This document shows positions 56,353-64,000 of a stretch of DNA of 64,000 nucleotides, one piece after another. Within the stretch, counting starts at the first letter, position 1. The number at the start of each line of letters is the position of its first letter. The position numbers and the translations under genes were made by a program. Source of the stretch: Alisma plantago-aquatica (lineage: Eukaryota; Streptophyta; Magnoliopsida; Alismatales; Alismataceae); the NCBI GenBank assembly GCA_963693085.1, contig OY856412.1, positions 1,061,792,744-1,061,856,743 on the forward strand. The letters run 5' to 3'. The notes under the pieces are model-generated. The model worked only from the letters and a program-made list of their open reading frames with translations, was not told the DNA's origin and did no database searches.

Positions 56353-58578
56353 CTACTTCTTCATAGGGCAGTTCCTGCTATCATGGTTGACCCCAAACTC
56401 TAAGCAATTCTTGCACTGCCTCTCTCTTTTAGACTGTGCAATCTCAACTCCAGATTTAAACCTCACATCGGTCGATCTAGGTCTTCCCTTAGTTTTGCAA
56501 ATACTAGGTATATGGACCTTGACAGCAGAAGAGGAAGTTGTATTAGAAGCGGTTGCACCAGCGCCTGCACCAGGATCAGGGAGATCCAAATCTAAGAGCT
56601 CCTTTCGCAAAGCTAACAGTTTTTCATGGCAAAGATCTACAACATTGTTCCTAAACGCTATGTTGACAATAGAATTGCAGGCAGAAACAAGATGAAGTGT
56701 CCTCCCAGTGGATGGGTGCTTAACTGACGCTTTGCCAAAAATCAAAGGGTGTTCTCTGTACCCTTTCGTCCACCTCTTCAGAATGTAAGGCTCGGGAAGA
56801 GTGCAATAGTCACGGCTCTTCAAATAAGAGAGAATGTGCCTGCAAGGGATGCCTTTGAATTCCAACATGAAGCAACTGCAGGAAACAATGTCACTAGATA
56901 ACTCTTTCTTCAATATACGGGGAGTTCCAAGTCCACCGACGCGATACACCTCAAAGACACCTTCTGAAGCTTGCTTTACATTATAGACCATACTTTGGTG
57001 AACCTCGGACTGGAATATCTTAAATATGGACTTGGTGTATATACCTCTCATCTGCTCCTCTAGGGGCCACAGTGATGACAAAGGGAGGTTACTGTACTCG
57101 TCATCAAAATCTTTGAAATTTTCAATCTCTCGCACATGAGAGTACGCAGTCTCCAACGAACATACAAGTTCAAATAGAGTCTTCCTACTATTCACATGGC
57201 TCCTAATGAACGCATTCAGGCTCTCGCTCCTTTGAGTCGTCCTCATGCCCGCAAAGAAGGAGGACTGCATATAGCACGGAACCCAATCGCAACGCATCGC
57301 ATACATATCAGAAAGCCAGGTGATGGACAACAAATCATGCTCCTGAATTACAGAATCCCACCTCTCTTCAAAAATGTCGACATCATCCACATTCCAGACA
57401 CAATCATTCAACAAGCTTATGATCTGGTCCTTGTTAGGAATGCCACCAAGCTTGGAGGGAAGCTTCTGTAGGATGTGCCAGCTGCAGAAGCGATGCTTGC
57501 AATTGGGAAAAACAGAGATGATAGCAGCATTCATAGCAGGGTCCTGATCGGTTATGATGGAAACCGGCTCTTTGCCAAAACAAAGTAAGTACTGCTTGAA
57601 AACCCAAACAAATGAGTCATACTTCTCATCGACCAGCAGAGCAGATGCAAACAACACTGTCTTGCGATGGTGATCAACTCCACCAAACATTCCAAAAACC
57701 ATCGAATACTTGTTGGTGCGGTAGGTGGTGTCAAACACAATCGCATCCCCGAACAGCCCGCAGTCTTCAACAGAGACGGGATCAGCCCAAAACAGATGAG
57801 TCAGGCAACAATTGGGGTCTTTTTGGTAGCTATAGAAGAATTTTGGATCAATGGCTTTGAAACTAGAAAAGCGATCTAAAACCATGTCGACGTCGTATTT
57901 GGCCAACTCTTTCCTCTTGCTACTGATGTGTCCATGAGCTTGTCTACTAGTAAATGTCATATTTTCATAGCCACCAGACTCGGATGCTATCAATGCAATT
58001 TGTCTCGATACAGGTATGTTAGCTTGGCTCATGGAAGAAAGGATCTCTTTTTGAGTTTCATCAAGAGATGAGTTACACTTGAGGTAACGGAGATGAGCAA
58101 CGTCAACAAGTTCATGGTTGTGTTCCTCAACAAATGCAGTCACGACCCACATGGATGAGGACTTGTCCAGTGTGAAACGTATCATGGCTTCACAACCACA
58201 CATCTTCACAGAACGCCTGTGCTTCTTTGACAACTTATCCTGCAAGTTACCCATTTCATCACAAACGGGGCTCAGAAGCCCTCTAGACCTCTTAGAACGA
58301 CCAATCTTACCCTGCTTATCACAAACCAGATCTTTAGCAACCAGAATCTTACTTCCCCATTCATATCTATTGTCGTCTTTCCTGATGTTAAACCCACTCA
58401 TTCCAGCATAACTTGAATAGAAGGATATACCTTCATCTAGACTTCCAAACTGAAGGCCAACTCTAGGAACTGCAACTGGGGACGAAGAAGAAACACCAAT
58501 AGAATGAGAAGACTGAGGATTATCATCATCACGGCCGACACTTGCATTAGCAGCATCCGTATCAAGGCTGGGATCCAT
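56353..58578 (-). CDS. FAR1/FHY3-type Mutator-like (MULE) transposase, intact, 741 aa
   Basis: One uninterrupted reading frame. Residues ~45-160 form a FAR1 DNA-binding domain of the WRKY-GCM1 zinc-finger type (Cys86, Cys127/Cys129, His153/His155 in EEHNHEL). Residues ~270-460 are the MULE transposase core: Asp283 in VFDTTYRTNKY, Asp344 in IITDQDPAMN, the CSWH motif at 365-368, and candidate catalytic Glu at 404-405 (FEERW) or 452 (QRSESLN). The SWIM zinc finger is Cys567-x-Cys569-x9-Cys579-x-His581. A C-terminal knuckle has Cys722, Cys725, His732 and Cys737. Length and domain order are those of full FAR1-like transposases, which excise and reinsert MULEs in the nucleus; host FAR1/FHY3 regulators descend from such proteins, but the repeat-filled context and terminal repeats favour a transposase. 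The start at 58578 is the first Met and precedes a Ser-rich leader. A 5' untranslated intron probably ends upstream (see 59072). Confidence 0.9.
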   Translation of the reverse strand: MDPSLDTDAANASVGRDDDNPQSSHSIGVSSSSPVAVPRVGLQFGSLDEGISFYSSYAGMSGFNIRKDDNRYEWGSKILVAKDLVCDKQGKIGRSKRSRGLLSPVCDEMGNLQDKLSKKHRRSVKMCGCEAMIRFTLDKSSSMWVVTAFVEEHNHELVDVAHLRYLKCNSSLDETQKEILSSMSQANIPVSRQIALIASESGGYENMTFTSRQAHGHISSKRKELAKYDVDMVLDRFSSFKAIDPKFFYSYQKDPNCCLTHLFWADPVSVEDCGLFGDAIVFDTTYRTNKYSMVFGMFGGVDHHRKTVLFASALLVDEKYDSFVWVFKQYLLCFGKEPVSIITDQDPAMNAAIISVFPNCKHRFCSWHILQKLPSKLGGIPNKDQIISLLNDCVWNVDDVDIFEERWDSVIQEHDLLSITWLSDMYAMRCDWVPCYMQSSFFAGMRTTQRSESLNAFIRSHVNSRKTLFELVCSLETAYSHVREIENFKDFDDEYSNLPLSSLWPLEEQMRGIYTKSIFKIFQSEVHQSMVYNVKQASEGVFEVYRVGGLGTPRILKKELSSDIVSCSCFMLEFKGIPCRHILSYLKSRDYCTLPEPYILKRWTKGYREHPLIFGKASVKHPSTGRTLHLVSACNSIVNIAFRNNVVDLCHEKLLALRKELLDLDLPDPGAGAGATASNTTSSSAVKVHIPSICKTKGRPRSTDVRFKSGVEIAQSKRERQCKNCLEFGVNHDSRNCPMKK

Positions 58579-58589
58579 GACAGTGTGTT

Positions 58590-58905
58590 GGAGTAACTCG
58601 GAAGATCAGAAGAGTAACTCTGTAACACAACAAGAGTAACTCGGTAAGGCAAAAGAGTAACCAATTATAACAAGAGAGTAACTCGGAAAATCAGAAGAGT
58701 AACTCTGTAACACAACAAGAGTAACTCGGTAAGGCAAAAGAGTAACCAATTATAACAAGAGAATAACTCGGAAAATCAGAAGAGTAACTCTGTAACACAA
58801 CAAGAGTAACTCGGTAAGGCAAAAGAGCAACCAATTATAACAATAGAGTAACTCGGTAAGGCAAAAGAGTAACCAATTATAAAAAGAGAGTAACTACGCA
58901 AAACA
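58590..58905. repeat. GAGTAACT array 5, immediately upstream of the transposase start
   Basis: About 3.5 units of 84-86 bp, each with four motifs: GAGTAACTCGGAA, GAGTAACTCTGTAACACAAC, GAGTAACTCGGTAAGGC and GAGTAACCAATTATAAC, at 20-22 bp spacing. It occupies the promoter/leader position of the transposase gene. Confidence 0.9.
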
Positions 58906-59059
58906 TAATAACATGAATGCCAGTTAGTACTGCAAAAACGACAATGCAGAAACAAAAATTGGGTTTCTTTCCCACACAAGATAAAGGGATGAATAAACAT
59001 TGAAATGATAAGAAAAAATAAAAAAAACGAGTATAACTGAATGAATTTACAAAGAGAAA

Positions 59060-59080
59060 TACAAAATCTACCTGAATGTA
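59060..59080 (-). promoter_or_regulatory. Possible 5' untranslated splice donor of the transposase transcript
   Basis: The minus strand reads CTACATTCAG/GTAGATTTTG at about 59072, a good plant donor context. It would remove array 5 if an acceptor lies just before 58578. This is inferred only. Confidence 0.35.
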
Positions 59081-59171
59081 GCTTGAAAAAACTGTTGCTC
59101 GTACAAATGCAGATAGAACAGTGAATTCTCCCACCACCTCCACTCCCTCAACAGCAATTTGCTCCTGAATA

Positions 59172-59768
59172 TGCAGATAGAGCAGGGAATTCTCCAACCA
59201 CACCCACTCCCTCCTCCTCAGCGGCGTGAGCTTCAGAACAGCAGGTCTAAATGGTGGAATCAGCTTGGTGAAAATCGATACCGTCACAGGATACACAAAC
59301 GACAGTGGGAGACACCTTAGTCGTCCTGCTCTGCAAGATTGATAAAAGGGGAAACCGTTATCAGAGGTATTTCTGAGGAAGAAATGTAAAATGGAGATTG
59401 AAATACGCCAAGGAAGTTGGAATCAGAGGCGGAATTACATATGCAGGGCGTTAAGCGGCAGATAGAGCAGGGAATTCTCCAACCACACCCACTCCCTCCT
59501 CCTCAGCGGCGTGAGCTTCAGAACAGCAGGTCTAAATGGTGGAATCAGCTTGGTGAAAATCGATACCGTCACAGGATACACAAACGACAGTGGGAGACAC
59601 CTTAGTCGTCCTGCTCTGCAAGATTGATAAAAGGGGAAACCGTTATCAGAGGTATTTCTGAGGAAATGAATGTAGGTATTTCTGAGGAAGAAATGTAAAA
59701 TGGAGATTGAAATACGCCAAGGAAGTTGGAATCAGAGGCGGAATTACATATGCAGGGCGTTAAGCGGC
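59172..59768. repeat. Tandem duplication of ~290-310 bp near the MULE right end
   Basis: 59172-59458 is repeated at 59459-59768, both running from GCAGATAGAGCAGGGAATTC to CATATGCAGGGCGTTAAGCG. The second copy has a 23 bp local duplication of GAGGTATTTCTGAGGAA. It lies in the region expected to hold the transposase promoter. Confidence 0.85.
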
Positions 59769-60110
59769 TGATGGGGGGTAAATGATCGGCAGATGGGAGG
59801 AAGATCGGATGTATCAGCCTGGCGGCGGCACAAACGACCGCGAATGACGTAGATGATCGGCAGATGGGGGGTAGACCGGATGTATCATCCTGGCGGCGGT
59901 ACAGACGACCGCGGATGACGAAGATGATCGGCAGATGGGGGGAGACCGGAAGAATCAGGCTGGCGGCGGCAGAGACGATCGCGAATGGGGGTAGACCGGA
60001 TGTATCAGCCTGGCGGCGGCACAGACGACCGCGGATGACGAAGATGATCGGCAGATGGGGGGAGACCGGAAGAATCAGGCTGGCGGTGGCAGAGACGATC
60101 GGGTTTTTTC
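59769..60110. repeat. GC-rich subterminal minisatellite of the MULE
   Basis: About five units of 60-75 bp with GATGATCGGCAGATGGGGGG, then ACCGGATGTATCAGCCTGG and CGGCGGCACAGACGACCGCG. GC-rich subterminal repeats are common in MULEs. The GRIRLA... reading frame at 59864-60118 is repeat translation. Confidence 0.85.
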
Positions 60111-60148
60111 TTTGCTGAACGCGTGCTACAGTAACTTGGACTTAATTA

Positions 60149-60182
60149 CATACGCCTGCCACCGTGAACATGCTGCCGGGTA
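60149..60182 (-). repeat. MULE right terminal inverted repeat
   Basis: The inverse reads TACCCGGCAGCATGTTCACG then GTGGCAGGCGTATG and matches the left end with small indels. It is followed by TA-rich sequence with ATACGTATATATACC-type repeats to 60266. Confidence 0.6.
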
Positions 60183-60268
60183 CCTATACATACCTATGTA
60201 TATATATACGTATATATACGTGTATATACCTATATATACGTATATATACCTATATATATGTATATAGA

Positions 60269-60910
60269 GTCAGGCTAGAATACACTCGAGTGTATCCGGA
60301 GTGGAATACACTCAAGTAGATTTTCATGATGCAATATTTTTTTTTAAATCTAATCCGTTGATCTTCTTAAACATCTCGTGAACAACTCATACCCAAAATT
60401 TGAGCACATTTGGATATGTACAGCTCATGTTATGAAGACCGCAAAAATTATGCATTCCAAATTAGTTTCGCGCGTCAATTTGTTGCCCTTGGATGAGTGA
60501 CTTACACTCATCCAAATGGGCTCAAAATTTGTATGTAACCTAGTTATAGTATGACGGTGAAGATCAACGGTTTACATTTTGCAAAAAATTGTCTTGATAT
60601 GCAAACACACTTGAGTGTATTCGTGCGATCCGTACACTCGAGTGTATTCTAGGTACACCCGAGTGTACGGATCGCACGAATACACTCAAGTGTGTTTGCA
60701 TATCAAGACAATTTTTTGCAAAATGTAAACCGTTGATCTTCACCGTCATACTATAACTAGGTTACATACAAATTTTGAGCCCATTTGGATGAGTGTAAGT
60801 CACTCATCCAAGGGCAACAAATCGACGCGCGAAACTAATTTGGAATGCATAATTTTTGCGGTCTTCATAACATGAGCTGTACATATCCAAATGTGCTCAA
60901 ATTTTGGGTA
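60269..60910. mobile_element. Microsatellite-seated MITE, copy 5, an inverted dimer
   Basis: 60269-60652 is a nearly full copy (GTCAGGCTAGAATACACTCG start) whose last bases CTGAC are missing. At 60653 it meets a second copy in opposite orientation (TACACCCGAGTGTACGGATC) that is truncated at about 60910. From roughly 60390 to 60910 the sequence is therefore one long near-perfect palindrome centred near 60652. Such structures can arise by snap-back or aberrant transposition. Confidence 0.85.
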
Positions 60911-60911
60911 T

Positions 60912-61927
60912 ATATATTAGAAAATCAGTAATTAACTAAGTATTTATCAATACTTTACTGCTAATCAGTATCTCTAATCACTAAAATCAGCAAGCAGATC
61001 AGTAATGGTAACAAACTATGAATCATTGATTTAAAGTAATCACTAAAGTAATACTAACCAGTAGTACCAATCATTAATCACTGAAAGCAGCAAGGAAATC
61101 AGTAAAACTAATCATGCATCAGAAGTATAATAGAGTAATATGATATCTACTTAGATGCATTACAGCAGTACCCTATTATTACAGCTTACACACAAAGTAT
61201 ACATTCTAAATTAGGACTAGCTATATCATAGAACATTTAATGTATACAAGTTTCATATATTATAGTTGACACTACTTGGACCATGTAATTAATTAATGTT
61301 ACATACAGTAGTATTTTTAAAAAAAGCGGGAAAAAAGCGGGAAAAAGGGGTTGCAGATAAAGCGGGCGATTATGTTCAATATAACGGACGCTTAGGGGCT
61401 AAATTAGGCGGCTGAGGATCTTGGTCAATTAAGCGCCCGCCTGGGCCATTTTTTAATACACTGGCTGGAAGTGTTTTAAAAATCGGTATGTGCGTCCACA
61501 TACAAGCATAGTCACAATAATCGGCGACTTATTGAAAAAATCGCATACTAAACGCGTTTTTTCGGTCTGTCGTATGTGACGGTCGTTTCATTTGCCGGGA
61601 CGTATGAATCGCGCAGTACGCATTTTATTCGGGTTCTAAACGTGTATCCCGATTTATTCACGCTTTGTTCGTTTTAATCCCATTTTAAATGTTAGTGTGC
61701 GGCCACTGTGCAGCGGGTTTAGTAAAACCCTCCCCCCACAATTTTTTTTGCCACTTCTCCCTGTTTCTTTCCGCACTCCGGCTCCAGCTTCTATTCGTGG
61801 GAGAAGAACCCTAGCAGCAAGGTCCAGCTGCAGCAAGCTCCGAGGAGAAGTAAGATGTTGCTAAGTGTTGACCATGTCGCTGTTATGGGACGACGTTGTG
61901 GCCGTGGATGAACCGTCAAGGAGACGA
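60912..61927. repeat. 1 kb direct repeat flanking the MULE block, right copy
   Basis: See 45039-46064. It starts inside the hAT element (ATTAGAAAATCAGTAATTAA) without that element's left end, which shows that the left copy is the original context on that side. The sequence continues past 61927 without a break. Confidence 0.9.
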
Positions 61928-62043
61928 CGGCTATGACAGCAGCTACTGACTCGGCTCTAGAAATCCAAGAACGACGCCAAGGCGAACTCCAGACCGGCTC
62001 CAGCAACCTTCTCCAACACCGGCGACCCCCACTGGAGATACAG
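61690..62043 (+). other. Exon-like leader with a splice donor
   Basis: The sequence AGTAAAACCCTCCCCCCAC, then GAAGAACCCTAGCAGCAAGG, then an open frame to CTGGAGATACAG/GTACTTAATC looks like the 5' end of a plant transcript: a GC-rich leader with an AAACCCTAG-type start and a GT donor at 62044. The first part is duplicated at 45830-46060. No protein domain is recognised and no downstream exon is identified. It could be a captured gene piece. Confidence 0.35.
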
Positions 62044-62059
62044 GTACTTAATCTTCCTC

Positions 62060-62405
62060 ATCTCGTTTCCCTTTCGTATCCTCTTCTTCCCCTTTCTCCT
62101 TCCTTTACCTTTTTTTTGCCCAGAACGTTTCTTCATTTTCCTTCTCCTCTTTTCCTTCCTACTCCTGTGATTTTTCTCATTCCTACTCTTCATCTTCCTC
62201 CTTTTCTTCTTGTCTTCTTCTCCCACTTTCTCTGATTTCTTCCGCTCCTTTTCTTCCCCTTTCTCTTTTCCCTTTTTTTTTCCCAGAACGTATCTTCATT
62301 TTTCTTCTCCTCTTTTCCTTCCTATTCTTGTGATTTTTCTCCTTCCTACACTTCATCTTCCTCCTTTTCTTCTTCTCCCACTTTCTCTTATTTCTTCTGC
62401 AACAA
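62060..62405. repeat. Pyrimidine-rich tandem duplication, ~160 bp period
   Basis: CCCAGAACGTTTCTTCATTT at 62119 recurs as CCCAGAACGTATCTTCATTT at 62281, and the surrounding TTCTTCCC-rich sequence is duplicated with it. It would lie in the intron after the leader above. The plus-strand ORFs at 61933-62491 are largely translations of it. Confidence 0.75.
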
Positions 62406-62499
62406 TTCTTCCTCTACCTCATAGTCTTCCAATTTTCTTCTCCATTTTTGTTTGTTCAATGCTCTTCTTCTTCCCCTTCATTAATTCGTAATCTTCCTT

Positions 62500-63390
62500 C
62501 AGTTTTCCATTACTTTGTATTCTAGTTCTCTTCTCTGTATAATGTGCTTCCCTTATGAGGTTCCTACTTCCATCTCCCCCCATTCAGCTATTCCTTCTTC
62601 ACCTTTCTCTTACACAGTAGGATATTTTCTCCTATCCGTTACAGTAGTTGTATCTTCAATAATGGACTGCAGTTCTATCTCTTGCAACCATAATTTTGTC
62701 GCACAGAAGCAAACTTGCAATAGCCTCAAGCTACTCAAATTGTAAGTCAGCCAAGATGTAATATGTTTTATGTGATTAGAAATTAAATTTATTTAGTGTT
62801 CGATTGTATGTTTGGACCAAATATGTTAATTAGACTCTAATTATTAGTATTGATCCTTATATTTTTTAATGCTTAAAGTATATGTATACATACATTTATT
62901 AATTTATACACTAAAATGTAAGCATATATAGTATACATCTATTTTTTTCCCGACTTTTTCCCGAATAGTTGGCCGTACTTTGACCGACTCTGACGTACTT
63001 TTACCATTTTTATCCGAATTTCCTGCATAATTCCCGAATTTCGAATTTAGTAGCTTCGTCGTACGTATCCCGAATACTGAATTTTTGACTATGCATACAA
63101 GGTGCGGACCACCTATCAAACTGCATACTAGAAATCCAACCTCAAAAGCGAACCAGGCCGCATAATCAGTTGCACGGCCGTATACAAGGCCGATTAAACC
63201 CCAATTTTCAGATAGATATATTCTCATTTCTTCTTTTTTACATTTACATTCATATATGTTTGTTTAGATTTAGATCATAGTGCATGCATGTATTTATTTA
63301 AGTTGTGATGATTGCATATTTGCATGATTGCATCCATCATTCTTGTAATTGTACTATTTAGACACACAATTGTACAAATAAAATATGTAA
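62500..63390. other. No gene recognised
   Basis: A short plus ORF at 62515-62745 and a minus ORF at 62904-63227 have no domain. At 62945-63110 repeated CCCGAATTT/CCCGACTTT words and TTTGACTATGCATACAAGG resemble, inverted, the sequence at 61496-61530 (CATACAAGCATAGTCACAA), possibly the other end of a DNA element that starts near 61490. Confidence 0.4.
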
Positions 63391-63395
63391 ATTCA

Positions 63396-63396
<1 letters not shown>

Positions 63397-63440
<44 letters not shown>
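63397..63440. repeat. (TA)n microsatellite
   Basis: TA repeats of about 40 bp beside the RTE tail. Confidence 0.95.
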
Positions 63441-63445
<5 letters not shown>

Positions 63446-63464
63446 TTATACATATAACATTAAT

Positions 63465-63790
63465 ATCACCATCATCATCTAAGCCTCAGTAACTCCCAAC
63501 TATGTTGGGGTCGGCTACATGGATCCTTTGTTTCCATTCAGCTCTATCATGGGCCACATTCTGGTTGAGAAGTAGAGATTCAAAATCTCTCCTTATAAGC
63601 TCATCTCATGTTAATTTAGGTCTTCCTCTTCTTTATTTATTGTGCTAGACTCAATAGCATTGCTTTGTAAAAGTGCATTAGTCGGTTTGCATTGCACATA
63701 TCTATACCATCTGAGTCAACCCTCGCGCAACTTGTCTCAACGCTCGCCACCCCCACTTTATTCCTGATATAATCATTTCTCAAGCGACAT
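63465..63790 (-). pseudogene. RTE-type LINE, 3' terminal fragment
   Basis: The minus strand reads RNDYIRNKVGVASVETSCAR at its start and ends in ATGTAGCCGACCCCAACATA then GTTGGGAGTTACTGAGGCTT AGATGATGATGG, the same tail as the RTE copy at 32436-33017, here with a GATGAT tail. It is shorter and has several stops, and is a 5'-truncated dead copy. Confidence 0.8.
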
Positions 63791-64000
63791 ATAATATTAA
63801 TACATATAATAAAAAAAATCAAAACCGCATATACTCCCGCATACCGCATATACTCTACAAGGTGACCTCTCTGAACGCATTATGTATACCGCTTTTTAAG
63901 ACACTATTTGTTGGATATAATTGAGCTCTTCTTTCCCAAGCTAAGTTACCCAAATCTTATTGGTCCAAAGTAGTTCTCATTGCCAGCTACATTATCAACC
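63791..64000. other. No gene recognised
   Basis: It contains a short repeat of CCGCATATACTC (63824 and 63844); nothing else. Confidence 0.5.

Noticed and set aside
56353..58578. Calling the 741-residue protein a host FAR1/FHY3 light-signalling regulator
   Set aside because: The same domains occur, but the gene lies between terminal inverted repeats with transposon cargo and repeat arrays, which favours a transposase; not fully excluded.
59864..60118. 84-residue ORF with GRPDVS-WRR repeats
   Set aside because: Translation of the GC-rich subterminal minisatellite of the MULE.
62210..62491. Ser/Phe/Pro-rich 93-residue ORF
   Set aside because: Produced by the pyrimidine-rich tandem duplication; no conserved motif.

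Overview
The window looks like gene-poor, repeat-dense nuclear DNA of a flowering plant. The evidence is nested LTR retrotransposons primed by initiator-Met tRNA, plant L1 and RTE LINE relics, hAT-, Tourist- and Mutator-type MITEs, a FAR1-type Mutator-like transposase, and multi-exon genes with GT-AG introns. I cannot name the species. No clear single-copy host gene was found; nearly everything recognisable is a transposon or a transposon relic.

Layout. 1-19.5 kb: nested large-LTR retrotransposons on the minus strand. Element A (left LTR truncated to 1141-3108, internal 3109-6064, right LTR 6065-10180) sits inside the left LTR of related element B (left LTR remnant 10181-10814, internal 10815-13663, right LTR 13664-18751). 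Both have 4-5 kb LTRs and only about 2.9 kb of internal DNA with gag zinc-knuckle relics, so they resemble non-autonomous LARD elements. A plus-strand LTR end (1-1140) and an LTR relic (18752-19560) flank them. 19.6-25.6 kb: two decayed minus-strand L1-type LINE pieces. 22.9-32 kb, and again at 46 and 60 kb: five copies of a 0.39 kb MITE that sits in (TA)n tracts. 27.9-31.4 kb: Tourist-like and Mutator-like MITEs. 32-38 kb: inverted repeats, an RTE LINE 3' end, a hAT MITE, and a duplicated anonymous unit split by a small non-autonomous copia-like element. 39-45.6 kb: a recent 264 bp tandem duplication, three hAT-like elements with 7-8 bp target duplications, and a decayed Ty1/copia gag-protease-integrase fragment.

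46.5-60.2 kb is the most interesting part: a 13.6 kb Mutator-like element (MULE). It encodes an intact 741-residue FAR1-type transposase (minus strand), a ten-exon gene for an Ulp1/C48-type protease with an N-terminal plant-mobile/DUF1985-like region (plus strand), and a B3-like ORF with one internal stop. Every large non-coding space of the element (two introns and three intergenic spacers) is filled with arrays of GAGTAACT, spaced about 21 bp. The arrangement recalls Arabidopsis VANDAL elements, whose VANC anti-silencing proteins bind short motif arrays in their own non-coding DNA; whether the same logic applies here is inference. The protease gene is broken by a 1,078 bp hAT insertion with a perfect 8 bp target duplication.

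The MULE block is flanked by two about 1 kb direct copies of the same sequence (45039-46064 and 60912-61927), as if a large repair-type duplication accompanied its arrival. 61.9-64 kb holds an exon-like leader with a splice donor, a pyrimidine-rich tandem repeat, a microsatellite and an RTE LINE 3' fragment.
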